A stretch of DNA of 64,000 bases from Datisca glomerata (lineage: Eukaryota; Streptophyta; Magnoliopsida; Cucurbitales; Datiscaceae). The position numbers and the translations under genes are program-made. How positions within the stretch are numbered: position 1 is the stretch's first letter; every line of letters starts with the position of its first letter. Positions 11,941 to 24,111 of the stretch are shown here, piece by piece. The stretch spans positions 434,001-498,000 of the forward strand of contig QANY01003934.1 in assembly GCA_003255025.1 (NCBI GenBank). The letters are read 5' to 3'. Under the pieces are notes generated by a model. It was given only the letters and a program-made list of their open reading frames with translations, ran no database searches and was not told the origin of the DNA.

Positions 11941-14900
11941 AATGCTTTTTATTTATTTTTCATGTGCATCATGTTTCTTATGATATTTTATTCATGTAAT
12001 TGAATAAATGTTAATTTATTTAAGCAATATGTCTCAATCATATCATCGTGATTCTGACCAATGGAAAACTGATCCATGAAAACTTTGTGAAAATGGAAAA
12101 GTCACATAAACTTCGTGCTTGAAAGTGAAAGTTGCAAGTTCGTCCTAACGGAGGAATGTCTTCCCAAGCCTGCCTCGAATGCACCTCGAACTATCCAAGA
12201 TGCATATACTCGTTAGATTGAAGTGATGACAAAGCACGTTGGTATTTGCTAGCAGAAATGATAGATGTGCTTAGGAGGAAGAGAAACTTTATGATAATAG
12301 AGTCACTCTAGTAAATGATTGGTCAACCATCAAAACAGTCGCGTTACGAGATTTTTATGAACACCATGATGGATTCAGGATCCTTAATAAATGACAAGTC
12401 ACGTAAATGTGATTTATTGTTATAGAAACATTTTTAGATAAGAGTGACATCTTAACCTTCATAGTTGATTCAATAACGACTTACCATGTTTCTTTTCTTT
12501 GGAGATTCTTAGTTCTCCAAGAACATTGGCCAATGGAAAAATTCATGATGCAAGTGGGAAATGCTGACATGGTCTCGGCAAAAGCAGTGGGTGTAGTTAA
12601 ACTACACTTCGAGAATAATAAATTTCTTGTATTGAATAATATTTATTTCATTCATGAAATAAGAAGAAATTTGATTTCTGTCTCTATACTAATTGAAAAA
12701 TTATTTAAAGTTTCTTTCAATATTAAAGAGATCATTATTTCTAGAAATGATTTAAATATTTGTTCTGTGATTTTAGATAATGGTCTTAATTATGTAAGAT
12801 ATCTTATACTCTATTGAATAATGAAATGTTCAAGAATGCCGAACCAATAACTAGAAATAACAAAAATCATGATGATGACATATATTTTATGGAATCTCAG
12901 ACTTTGTCATATTAACCTAAATAAGAGGGAAGGACTTATAAATGACGATCCTTTATGAGAGCTAAGAGTTGGCACACTACCATTCTGTGAATCCTGTCTA
13001 GAATGTAAGATGACCAAGAGCTCATTCTCGACTAAATGTCAAAAGATCAAGACATCTCTTGAGCTTGTGGATTATGATGCATGTGGACATTTAAATCAAC
13101 AAGCTAGAGGAGGTTGTGAGTATTTCGTTACTTTTATTGACGATTATTTTAGATATGGGTTTGTTTATCTAATGCAAAGGAATCTGAAACTTATTGAAAA
13201 CCTTAAAGGATTTTAAGATGAGGCTAAAAAGTAATTTGGTAAGTTAATTAAGACTCTTAGATCAGATTGAGGAAGTAAATACATGGATTATGAATACATA
13301 GATCACACAATATTTTATCATACCTTATTGCGTCTGGAACATTACAGCTAAATGGTGTTACCGAGAAGAGATAAAACTTTTCTTAACACGATGAGATGAA
13401 TTTTGAGTTATTCATCTTTACTCACTTCTTTCTGGGGATATGCACTAAAAACTACCACATATATTCTAAACTTGGTACCATCCAAGTCTATACCTAAAAT
13501 ATATTAGAATTGTGGAACGATCGCAAACCTAGCTTGAGGCACATTCACATGTCAGGGTCATGTACTCAGAGATAAGACTGGTAAGTTGGAACCTCATTAT
13601 GAAGTATGCGTGTTTGTAGGATATTCTAAGAAGTCAAGAGGGTGTCTATTTTATAGCTATCAGATAAAAAAGGTTTGTCAACAAATGCTACTTTTCTTGA
13701 GAATGACTATATGACAGTCTTCAAACCTCATTGCTAAGTAGTGCTAAATGAGTTACTTTCTGATCAGATTAGACCACACCAACAACAATTGTCAAATGAC
13801 AAAGTGAGAAACACAACTCAATATCAAAATTCTTTACCACCGCAACATAGTGAAAGGATAACCAAATAACCAAATTGATATACAGGAGAGGGCGCAAGTT
13901 GTCACTCATGATGATGGTAAAGAAGATCCATTGACTTATAGGTCTATAATAGATGATTCTGGGCAAACGACAATGACCTCAAGATAGATTCGATGTTCAT
14001 CTTTTGAAATGGGTAAAACCCATAAGATGCAAATGAATCTACAAGAGAAATAAAGGATTGGACGGGAAAGATAGACTTTCAAATCTAGGCCTGTTGCCAA
14101 GGGTTTCACCTAAAGGAGGCAGTTGAATTTGAAGAAACTTTCTCACATGTAGCCATGCTTAAGTCTATCAACAATGCATATACGTATCTGTTTTTACAAA
14201 TTTCAGCTAGGATATGGCAAATGGATGTTAATAAAAATTTAAGAATGACCATCTTTATGAAAGCATCTATATGATACCACTAAAGGAGTTCATGCCTAAA
14301 GTCCAACAACAAAAATTTTTCAAACTGCAAAGGTCCATTTATGGACACAAGCAGGCTTCTAGTTCATGGAACATCATATTTGATGAGGCTATTAAGTCTT
14401 ATGGATTTGGCCATAATCTTGATGAACAAAATGTCTATGACTACATCAAAGAAAAGAAGGTGGTTTTTTATTTCTTTACTTTGATGATATTATGCTAATT
14501 GGGAATAATACAGAATCATTATCAAGTATAAAGATATGGCTAGCTAACCAATTCAAAATGAAAGGTTTGGGAGAGGTAGGCTATGTTTTAGGATTCGAGA
14601 TCGCAAGAATAACCTGTCAGCGTTGTCCTAGATGTCGTATATGTGATAAGATGCTTATTAGATATGTGATGCAAAACTCCAACAAAGGAAATTACCTTCT
14701 CAACATGGAATTCGTCTTTCTAAGGAGCAATATCTCAAAACTCCTCAAGAGGAAGAGAGCATGATTCGTGTTCCCTATGCTTCTATAGTTAGAAGCCTAA
14801 TGCTTCCATGTTATGTACAAGCTTTGACATTTGCCATGTATTGGGAGCGGTCAGTCATTTTCAATCGAATCAATGATTAGATCACTGACTGCCGATCAAG

Positions 14901-16600
14901 CACATTCTCAAGTGTCTCTGGAGAATGAGAAAATGTATGCTAATTTATGCTGGCAAAAATTTAATATTCACTTAGGATCGATATTCACAAAAGTTAACAT
15001 CAAGATCGATTACTCCTGGTCGATGAGGTGTAGTATAGAGAAGCATAAAACAAGTTTGTGTTGATGATTCTACTATAGAGGCAAAATATATAGCCACTTG
15101 CAAAACAATTTAGGAAGTAGTCTGACTCCATAAGTTTTTAACTAATCTAGAAGTTGTTCGAGATATGAATGGATCATTTAAGCTTTACAGTGACAACATT
15201 AGAGCAGTGGCGGATTTAAAAGAACCAAGAAGCCATACGCGAGGAAAATATATATAGATGAATTATTATCTGATTAGATAGATCATGCATCGAGGTGATG
15301 TGTATATTTTGAAAATTGAGTCAAAAGATAACCTGACGGATCCTTTCAACAAGACACTACATGCAAAAAGCTTTGAAGGACATATAAAGGGTTTATGATT
15401 AAGAGATACATCTCATTTTCTTTAGGGGAAGATGAAGATTTTCGGGAATGATACATAATAGAGTAACCTTAGAACTAATAAAATGATATATTAATTATTA
15501 TTATTTTATTAGAGTTTGAGATTGTAGGTCCATATATTCTCCTGCATCTCTACGAAGACTAGTTGAACAAGTAAATATGACGATAAAATAGTTTAGAATT
15601 ACCAAACTCTAAATTATTGAACATTCTATAAAATGTCATAATAAGAGTGTCATTTTATTATATATTAATAGTAAGAACTAAATCAATTAATTTATGAAAT
15701 TAATTGTTCAAATAGTTTGATTATTTTAATTTATTAAAATTGGATTAAAGAGTGTGGTTGGACCACACTTTTTGCACCTACTATAGGGAATAATTTCCTA
15801 TGATTTATGATCTTCTTCTCAAAAGAGATCATGCAACACGGGGGAGGTGTTTACTTATTAGATAAGGATTATTTGATAAGAGTTATCTTATCGGATAAAT
15901 GCTATCTAATAGCTCAATATAAATATTATCTTATCACTTATCACATGTTAGTCTTATGTGGTATGACATGGCCAGTCATCTCCTTGGAGGGAAATTATCA
16001 TTTATCAGATAGACATTATCTGATTGAATTTTTTTTAATTCAAAAGGATCCAAATTTTATCTCCAACTCTTTAGGTAAAGAGTGATTTATATATAAAGAG
16101 GAGATAAATCTATATAGATAACTACTCTAATTAATTTTTGGCTCTCTCTAAGACTTCTTGAAATATTGAGAGAGAATTATTTTGATTCTCGAATTTTCGT
16201 CCCTACATAGAAGTTTTGAGAAGAGTTCTCATTTTCCTATTCAATTTTCTCATGAGTTAGAGACTGTAGTTGAATCCAAAAGACTAAGCGTGTGATCCAT
16301 TCTGCTTTGTTAAGCATCCACATGTCTTTCCTTCAAGCACGGAAGACTAGGCTTGGATGATCCAAGGATTCAAAGAATTAGATCATTCTTGAAGAGTTTG
16401 AGGAACCTGATTATTCATGTAGAACTCTAAGAATTGACCCCTTCATCACTCAGAAGTATAAATTTGTTTACTTTTACGATTGGATGGGCAAAACGCTTTT
16501 CAAGAAAAAGCTTTTATTGATGGCGATCCTATCGATCATGCACGACGCTTCCGCTGCCCTCTCTGATTTTTAGTTAATGAAACCAACATTCAATGTCTTA
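11941..16600 (+). mobile_element. Degenerate plus-strand Ty1/Copia retrotransposon
   Basis: Domains follow Copia order. Gag-like remnants lie at 12030-12400. The protease-end/pre-integrase stretch at 12533-12817 reads MQVGNADMVSAKAVGVVKL and IRRNLISVSILIEKL. Pre-integrase and integrase are at 12900-13640 (EYFVTFIDDYFRYGFVYLM, FVGYSKKSRGC). Reverse transcriptase is at 14200-14760 (FKLQRSIYGHKQASSSWN; LANQFKMKGLGEVGYVLGFEIA). RNase H is at 15061-15400 (DNLTDPFNKTLHAKSF). Every domain is broken by stops or frame changes. A PPT-like purine run (AGGGGAAGATGAAG) at about 15424 is followed by AT-rich DNA to about 16.6 kb that is probably the remains of a 3' LTR. I could not pair it with a 5' LTR. 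Confidence 0.7.
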
Positions 16601-16789
16601 AAATCATGAACATCTAAATCATATCATATCACACAATATCTTAAAGTAAAAATATTGGGAATTTGTTTTTTGACAAATATATCCTTGCTTTTTGCCAAAT
16701 CACTAAATTGTCATTTAACTGCAATTATCTCATCTTATTAAATTTATAATAGTTATTGTGGTTGATTGTAACAACATAATTTATGATGT
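16601..16789. other. Short AT-rich spacer
   Basis: No gene or repeat recognised. The left target-site copy of the foldback element follows directly. Confidence 0.4.
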
Positions 16790-17040
16790 AATCTTATAAG
16801 GTTAATATTATAAGATCTCCTAAGCTTTGGCACAAAATCAATGTACCTCCCTAAATTTCAATCTCTTCTCCAATGGTACCTAAATTTTCTCTATCAATCA
16901 AAATACTCCTCCATACAAAAGCCAGTGAAAACGGTGTTAAAATAGTCACGTGCAGGGTATGTAACCACATTTATACCAGAATTATCCTTTGTCTTCAAAT
17001 CAAACTCACAAAATCCTAAACTCAAACGTTTTTCATTTCA

Positions 17041-17764
17041 GGAAAAATCCCATCCCACCTCAAACTGCCGCAGCTCTCTGCCGTTTTCAGTGGCACTGCC
17101 TCCCATCTCCGGCGACCTCAAGAATTTTTTACTTTCTGGTGATTCACTGGACTTCTAAAATATGACATACTTTGATTTCCTTTAGCGGTATAGTTTTGCT
17201 TTATGTAACTTATACTTGTCATGAAATTAATTTAGTTCTGAAATTCACAAGCTTTGGCTTTGAGGTATAGTGGGCATAACTTACTTTTGTATTTTTCATC
17301 TAGGCTTCTTCAAAATCAAAACAAAATCTAATTTTCAACTCAGAATCTCCATAGCTATGCTTCTTCTTTAATGGGTCAATCTCTTCTTCTCGAAAAAATT
17401 ATTGCTTCAAGAAAGGTAACATAAAAAGAGAAGATTTAATTGGGAGCTGCATTTTGTTTTTGCTTCTTTATTTTGCATGGAACTTCTTAGTTATGGGTAC
17501 TAATCCGCTACATTCCTCTCAAACCCAAGTGCTTTCCAGCTGAAGAAGCATTCGAAATACTCAAAAGAAGTAGAGACCTGTCGAATGAATCATAGGATAG
17601 ATTTGTACTGTCGAATGAACTTGTCATCAGAATATCAAGATGAGAGGCTGCGCCGGTGAAATCGCTGAAGAGGAAGAAGACCTGAGATCGCCGAAGATGA
17701 GAGGCGCTCAGAGACAGAATTATCTGCGTTTGAGACTCAAGATGGGGTTGTTTATGATTTTTTG
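17041..17764. other. Asymmetric insert in the left arm of the foldback element
   Basis: This 0.7 kb has no counterpart in the right arm. It is less AT-rich in parts, with gene-like segments such as CTGCCGCAGCTCTCTGCCG and CATCTCCGGCGACCTCAAG at 17068-17125 and GAGGCTGCGCCGGTGAAATC at 17644. It carries no long reading frame. It could be a captured host fragment (as in Pack-MULEs), ancestral arm sequence lost from the right side, or a later insertion. Confidence 0.55.
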
Positions 17765-18125
17765 TTTATCCTAATCCCTGGTCTATCCTCCCTTCACTTC
17801 TTTTTTTTTTCTCCATTACCCTTCTTACACACTAACTCATATTTTATCTCTTCATCTTTCATATTCATCTCTCTCTCCTAAGAACTCATTTTTTCATAAC
17901 TAAACACAACAAAATGAGTTTTGTTAATTTTAATGGGTTTCGTTAATTTTTGTGGATTTTGTTAACATTTATTAATTTAATAGGTTTTGTTAATTTTGGT
18001 AAGTATTGTTAATTTTGGTTCTGTTAATTTTTGTGGGTTTTGTTAATTTTGAGAGAGAACGTAGAGCATAGAGAGATAGCGAGAGAACATTGAGAAAGAG
18101 AGAGAATGTCTAGAGAGAGAGGGGG

Positions 18126-19430
18126 TGCACGACGCCCATGTACCAAGTGTGTAATCTGCATCATGGCTACACGATGCCCATGTACCCATCGTTTAGTCTA
18201 CACGATGACTATATGATGTCTGTGTTCCCATCGTGTAGTCTACACGATGGCTATGCGATGACTCCACGACGACCGTGTTGCCATCGTGTACCCTTGGCCG
18301 ACCATCCACTTACTTTTTTTTCATTTTCTGTAATATTTTTCTTACACAACATCAAATCAAATGTCAATTCATTCTCCATCAACACTCAACCTCCATATTT
18401 ATTTATATTTAAATAAATATATAAAATTAAATATATTCTATTTGTATTGTACACGATGACTATACGACAATCGTATAGTCATCGTGTACCCATGACCCAC
18501 CATCCACTTACTTTTTCTTCATTTTCCCTAATATATTTCTTACACAACATCAAATCAAATGTCAATTCATTCTTCTTCAACATGCAACCCCGTATTTATT
18601 TATATTTAAATAAATATATAAAATTAAATATATTACATGTATAGTGTATACGATAACTACATGATGATCGTGTAGTCATCATGTACACTACACAATGACT
18701 ACATGAAGATCGTGTAATAGTGTACACTATACGATGATCGTGTACCCATGACCCACCATCCACTTACTTTTTCTTCGTTTTCCCCCAAATACTTTTCTTA
18801 CACAATATCAAATCAAATGTAAATTCATTATTTTTCAACACTCGAGCTCCATATTTATTTATATTTAATAAATATATAAATTAAATATATTACATGTATA
18901 GTATACACGATGGCTACACGATCTATCGTGTACCCATGACCCACCATCCACTACTTTTTCTTCATTTTTCTCCCAATACTTTTCTTACACAACTTCAAAT
19001 TGAATCTCAATTCATTCTTCTTCAACACTCAACCTCCATAATTATTTATATTTAAATAAATATATAAAATTAAATATATTACATGTGTAGTGTGCATGAT
19101 GACCACACGACGATCGTGTAGTCATCGTGTATACTACATGATGATCGTGTAGCCAGCTTGTATTCATGATTCACTATCCACTTACTTTTTCTTCATTTTC
19201 TCCCAATACTTTTCTTACACAACATCAAATCAAATTTCAATTCATTCTTCTTCAACACTTAACCTCCATATTTATTTATATTTAAATAAATATATAAAAT
19301 TAAATATATTAATATGTAGTATACACGATGGATACATGGGTATCGTGTAGTCATCCTATAGACTGCACGATGGGTACACAAACATCATGTAGCCATCATG
19401 TAGACTACACGATTGGTACACGGATGGCAT
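18126..19430. repeat. Central array of 190-255-bp units with CATCGTGTAG palindromes
   Basis: Five units are marked by ACCATCCACTTACTTTTT-like starts at about 18301, 18499, 18754, 18943 and 19173 (spacings 198, 255, 189, 230). Each has a fairly constant half (CTTACACAACATCAAATC, then TTTATATTTAAATAAATATA) and a variable half built from CATCGTGTAG and its complement CTACACGATG, giving many short hairpins. Length variation falls in the palindromic half. Confidence 0.8.
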
Positions 19431-20173
19431 GGGGGCTCTCTCGACGTTCTCTCTCAATCTCTCTACGATCTACGTTATGTCTTTCTCTCTCTATGTTATC
19501 TCTTAAAATTAACAAAACCTACCAAAATTAATAAAACCAAAATTAACAAAACCTACAAAAATTAACAAAACCCATTAAAATTGACAAAATATTAAGCAGA
19601 TCCATAAAAAAATAACAAACCCATTAAAATTAGCAAATGTTAACAAAATCCACAAAAATTAATAAAACACATTAAAATTAACAAAACTCATTTGTTGTAT
19701 TTAGTTTTGGAGAAAATGAATTTCTAGGAGAGAAAGATGAAGATGGAAAATGAAGAGAGAGAGTGCGTGAGTTAGTGTGTAAGAAGGGCAATGAGAAAAA
19801 ACAGGGAAAAAGTGAAAGGAAGGTGAGTCATGTGTTAGGATAAGCAAAAATTAGGCTAAGGGTATAATTTTGTAAAATGCTTTATGAAAGAATATAATTT
19901 AGCAAAAAACCCATTTTTATTATCTGAAATGAAATTGTTAAGTGGCTTTAGGGTGTTGTGAGTTTGATTTGGAGATGGATAATTTTGGAATAAAAGCAGT
20001 CACGTGTACAACACGTGACCATTTTAACACTATTTTGACATATTTTTTTATGGAGGGGGTCTTTTCATGGACAGAGAAAATTTAGGTACCTTTAGGAAAA
20101 ATGTTGAAATTTAAGAGGGTAAATTGATTTTAGGTCAAGTTCAAGGGGTATTATGATTCTACCCAATCTTATA

Positions 20174-20302
20174 TATATATATATGAGATGATAGTAAAAA
20201 AGAGATTTAAAAGAAAAATTTACATCTAAAATATCATTAACATGATAATTTATAAATTTGATGAACTTGTATATATTTTTTAGTTGACTTGATGATAGTA
20301 TT
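20174..20302. other. AT-rich spacer between two elements
   Basis: A short TA run (about 20170-20184) then AT-rich DNA with no feature; the left TTGTC duplication of the next element begins at 20303. Confidence 0.4.
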
Positions 20303-20307
20303 TTGTC

Positions 20308-21457
20308 TGTTTCAGGATTTAAGATGATGTGTGTATGAGAGATTTAGTCTATGCCAAGTATGCCTGAGAACGTGGGGGTTGGTGGTCGGATGGTGAAGGA
20401 CAAGCAACCTTAGGCAGCCGCCGGAAGGTGACAAATGCCCTTGAAACTCTAAGGTAGGTGAGAACTTCGAAGAATGAATATTCTCGAGGTTCTTTTGTCT
20501 TAGGATCGTTCAGAATTGATTGTCTCAATAATGGTGTCAAAGACCCCTTTATAGAGACGGAGTCGAGTGAGGGCCACATACATGTCCCTTTCAACCGCAT
20601 GCAAATCGCGTGTCCAAACAGAAAATGACACCAATAAGAGTCACGCTCAAAACATGGTCATACACAAAAACGTGACACCATGCCTAAAATGTACGACATC
20701 CCTAAAATGACAAAACATAGGAAACTGTGCCCAGGGTTCCTCCATGGCAACATGAGAAGCCGTGCTCGGGGTCCTTCGTGGCGGCATGGGGAGCCACCCT
20801 CAAGGTTTCTCGCATGGCGGAATGGGGAGCCACTTTCACGGTTCCTCCTAGAATGACATGGGAAACCATGCCCGGGGTTCCCCCCGTGACGGCATGGAGA
20901 GCAACCCTTGGGGTTCCCCCCAGGGTGGCATAGGGAGCCAGTTTTGGGTTCCCCTAGAGCGACATCGGGAACCACGTTTGGGGTCCCTTGTGACGGCATG
21001 GAGAGCCACCATCAGGGTTCCCCTCGAGGTGGCATGGGGAGCCACCTCCGGGGTTCCCCCTGGAGTGGCATGGGGAGCCACCACTGGGGTTCTCCAAGGG
21101 CGGCATAATGGAAGCATTTTCAAGACTCATAAGGTGGCTACATTCTTCAAGGAGATCTTCCCATCTTGGCGTAGCGAACTTTTTCCTAATAGTACCAGAC
21201 CACATTCCCCATATTTTTCCCAGGCAAAGAAGGGTCCTCGAACTTTTGTACTAAGTCCGAAGACAGACTTTTAATACATCATTTCATATAACAGGAATCG
21301 CCGCCCTTATAAGTTTAGGGACGTCTCATACAAGCATGTTCATTCATAAATCATGTGAAGCTTATCATTATGCCACATAGGCATCACCTGGGCGTATTTT
21401 GGCATCACGTGTCCAATCTCGACACGTCACTCTTGGCGACGTGACTCACTATTTACA
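20308..21457 (-). repeat. 3' LTR of the gag-only element
   Basis: Starts TG (20308) and ends CA (21457) on the plus strand. It matches 25279-26411 throughout, including GAGAACTTCGAAGA and TTAGGCAGCC. It contains a GC-rich tandem array at about 20715-21110 with a period near 37 bp and some eleven units carrying GGGTTCCCC and GGCATGGGGAGCCA. Confidence 0.88.
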
Positions 21458-21677
21458 TTAGCCTTCTGTTCAAGGTTGAGGGCACATCAATCAAGCTAAG
21501 ACATATTTTCTGATTTGAGTGTTGCCCATGTCTTTCACACTTGTTCGTGGGAGAGACGTCTTTCTTGTCTCCTATAATTTACGGGGAGCATTTTAGGGAA
21601 GACCCCACAGTTTCATCGTTCCTCGAATGAGGTGGAAGAGCCCTGTTTGATGTTCTTTTTGGCACCTTATTTGTGTC

Positions 21678-22015
21678 GAGGCATGTGACACATCTCGTTC
21701 AGAGGCGTATCACATCGCCTCGAACGAGTCGCGTGACATCGCCTCGAACGAGGCCCTACAACTCGCCTCGAACGAGGTACTGTAGCTCACCTCGAACGAG
21801 GTGTGTGACAGTTCCTCTTAACGATGCGCAAAATCTCGCCTTGAACGAGGCGTGTGACAACGCCCCGTAACGATGCCCTGCAGCTCGCCTCGAACTAGGC
21901 GCTGCAGCTCACCTCGAACGAGGCGTGTGACAACACCTTGAATGAGGCACTGCATCTTGCCTCAAACGAAGCATGTGACAGCGCCTCAATGAGGCGCTGC
22001 GTCTCGTACTCCCTT
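21678..22015. repeat. 24-bp tandem array with CCTCGAACGAGG self-complementary core
   Basis: About fourteen units of mostly 24 bp. Most carry CGCCTCGAACGAGG or a point variant, a short stem CCTCG/CGAGG. The other half of the unit is of two kinds, GTGTGACA-like and CTGCAGCT-like, which tend to alternate in part of the array. It lies in the non-coding part of the gag-only element, downstream of gag in the direction of transcription. Confidence 0.85.
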
Positions 22016-23056
22016 GGACGAGACGTCAAAGGGGCTCTCTATCTCTATAAATTCAGCCATCTAGAGTCATTTTTTTCAATTTCTTTTTCTTCTCTCTCTA
22101 TTTTTTTTTCCTTTAAGCATTCTTTTTTTTATTTCACTTTGAAGCAAATGGCTTCTAGAGAAATACTAAAATTTTTCTAAAAAAACTACCCCATCAAAGT
22201 GTTCACTAAAACGTCCAGGTGTTTCCAATCTTCACGAATACTCTGAAAAAATACACGCACTAGCGATGCACAAACTCAAGTTCAATGTTAGCACGCATAC
22301 CAAAGTATCATGACGAGTGAATATACATGATAATATATGCATCATTTGCATGTTCATGCTGTGTAACCAAATACCAAAGTATCATGGTAAGTGAATATAG
22401 TTAGCCAATATTTTTTTATATACCTATATCATGCTCGTATATGACTGATACAGCTCAATGATGTGTTCATAATCATTATTGAAGAATATTCTTTAGAATC
22501 ATGAACAAACGTACCACAACTTTTTGATAACTAACCATGGTGAAGTTCATCAAGAAATGGCTTTGCGGCAGATGTGCATGTTGTAGTACCGTCCATAGAC
22601 AATTCGACTTGTGAAAGCGCATACACGTAAGAACCTACATGATACTGCCTAAGAATGCACACAATCAAGTTGCCTAAGAGGGCGCATGCATATTGGACTA
22701 TCTGTAACGGTCATGCTTAAATGGTTATCTACCCATCCATACTTCAGATTTTTTCATGCATCAGTTCATACTTTGAATTTTCATCAGACATGCTCATTCG
22801 TTCCTACTTCGAACCGTTATCATGTCTTATTACCATGCAACCCTACTTCACACATACTTCGCTCTTACATACGACTCTTAACATGAGCATATTCATAATA
22901 AATCTCTAAGTTAGATTTAATCTACACGACAATGGTCATATTCTGTAGTAATGAGCGAAGTAAGCACTTAAAACAGCTTGTGTATTGTAAACACGTTATG
23001 GCGGCCAAGTTCCGCTTTGAAAGGACTTGCAACAATGGCTAAGTTCCACCCAACTA
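22016..23056. other. Non-coding interior of the gag-only element
   Basis: Pyrimidine-rich tract near 22070-22140, then AT-rich DNA. Short duplicated phrases (ATACCAAAGTATCATG at 22298 and 22369) are visible. No coding sequence is recognisable. Confidence 0.4.
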
Positions 23057-23465
23057 CCTTTGCTGAAATGTTTCTATTTCATTTACGAGACAAAATTTAC
23101 TGCAATGTCTTAAACGCGTTCAAGGAACAAGCTTTGCTGAAACTTCTTAAGTGCGTTTCAGGAATGAACTTCACTGAAACGTCTTAAATGCGTTCCAGGA
23201 ACAATTTCTGCTGAAACATCTTAAACTCATTTTAGGAACAAACTTCGTTGAAACGTCTTACACGTATTTCAGGAACAAACTCTATCAAAATGTCTTAGAT
23301 GCGTTTCATGATCAATCTTTGCTGAAACGTCTTAAATGCATTCCAGGAACAACTTTTGCTGAAACGTCTTAAAAGCATTCCAGGATCAATCTTTGCTGAA
23401 ACGTCTTAAAGGCGATCCAAGAACTAACTTCACTGAAACGTCTTACAAGCATTTCAGGATGAATA
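23057..23465. repeat. 37-bp tandem array (GCTGAAACGTCTTAAA units)
   Basis: Eleven units with a regular 37-bp period: GCTGAAACGTCTTAAA, then GCATTCCAGGAACAAC, then CTTT. The last four or five are the most alike (starts at about 23321, 23358, 23395, 23432). The regularity suggests unequal exchange or replication slippage. It is not a CRISPR array: the variable stretches are diverged repeat, not unique spacers. Confidence 0.85.
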
Positions 23466-24111
23466 ACCTGTTATAAGTTTTCGGGCTATTTTGATAATCA
23501 CAAAAGTTGAAGTAAAAATTACAATGCTAAACATGATAGTTTTTTTTCTTTTATGCACTTAAAGTTGAACATCGTTGGTATGACTTAAGCGTTTGAGGGT
23601 CATCCCATCTACTATCAGCAATAGAGGTGGTCTCATGCGACCCTTCCTATTTGTAAAAGCATGCACATAGACAAATAGTTGTAATTTTCAGAATAGGCAT
23701 TTCATAAGTAAACGTGCGGTCACAATGGTCATGTAGCGTATAGGGGGAAAGGCTGGTTCCCTACAACTTCTATGTCTACATTAAAGATATCCCCTTTTTG
23801 GAGCTTGTCATGGAAAATTCATCTCAAAGTTTTACAATCTTTGGTTGCATGAGTGGTGTTTCAGTGGAAGTGGCAATACGATGTGATTCTTTTTCTTCAC
23901 TGGTGGGCAAGTTTTCCACACAAGGTCTCCGCACAACCTTATCCTTGACCCAGGCATCCAACAACGCTTCCACCTCATTCATGGAGTAGGGGAAAGGTGG
24001 TGGATCATCCCTTTCGCTACTGTCCTATTTTGCACCTCGTCCTTGGGGTTGTGCCATGGCTACTTGTGGTTTGTATCTTGCAGGCTTCCATGTTAGCCCC
24101 CCGCGCTCACC

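Larger units (their letters stand above)
16790..20173. mobile_element. Non-autonomous MULE-like foldback element with 9-bp TSD
   Basis: The element occupies 16799-20164. It is flanked by identical 9-bp duplications AATCTTATA at 16790-16798 and 20165-20173; 9 bp is the signature of Mutator-like insertion. The outer ends are inverted (GGGTAGAATCATAATACCCC on the right arm read inward; a diverged counterpart on the left). The right arm (about 19430-20164) is matched in reverse complement by 16799-17040 and 17765-18125 on the left, including the GTTAAAATGGTCACGTG/GTTAAAATAGTCACGTG blocks and a long run of TTTTGTTAATTTT units. The centre is a palindrome-rich array. No transposase reading frame is present, so it would have depended on enzyme supplied elsewhere. 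Confidence 0.85.

Noticed and set aside
20658..21274. Overlapping open frames on both strands rich in Gly/Pro/Ser
   Set aside because: They come from the GC-rich 37-bp tandem array in the LTR; no homology and open on both strands.
23057..23465. CRISPR-like regular repeats
   Set aside because: Units are contiguous diverged tandem repeats without unique spacers, inside a plant retroelement.
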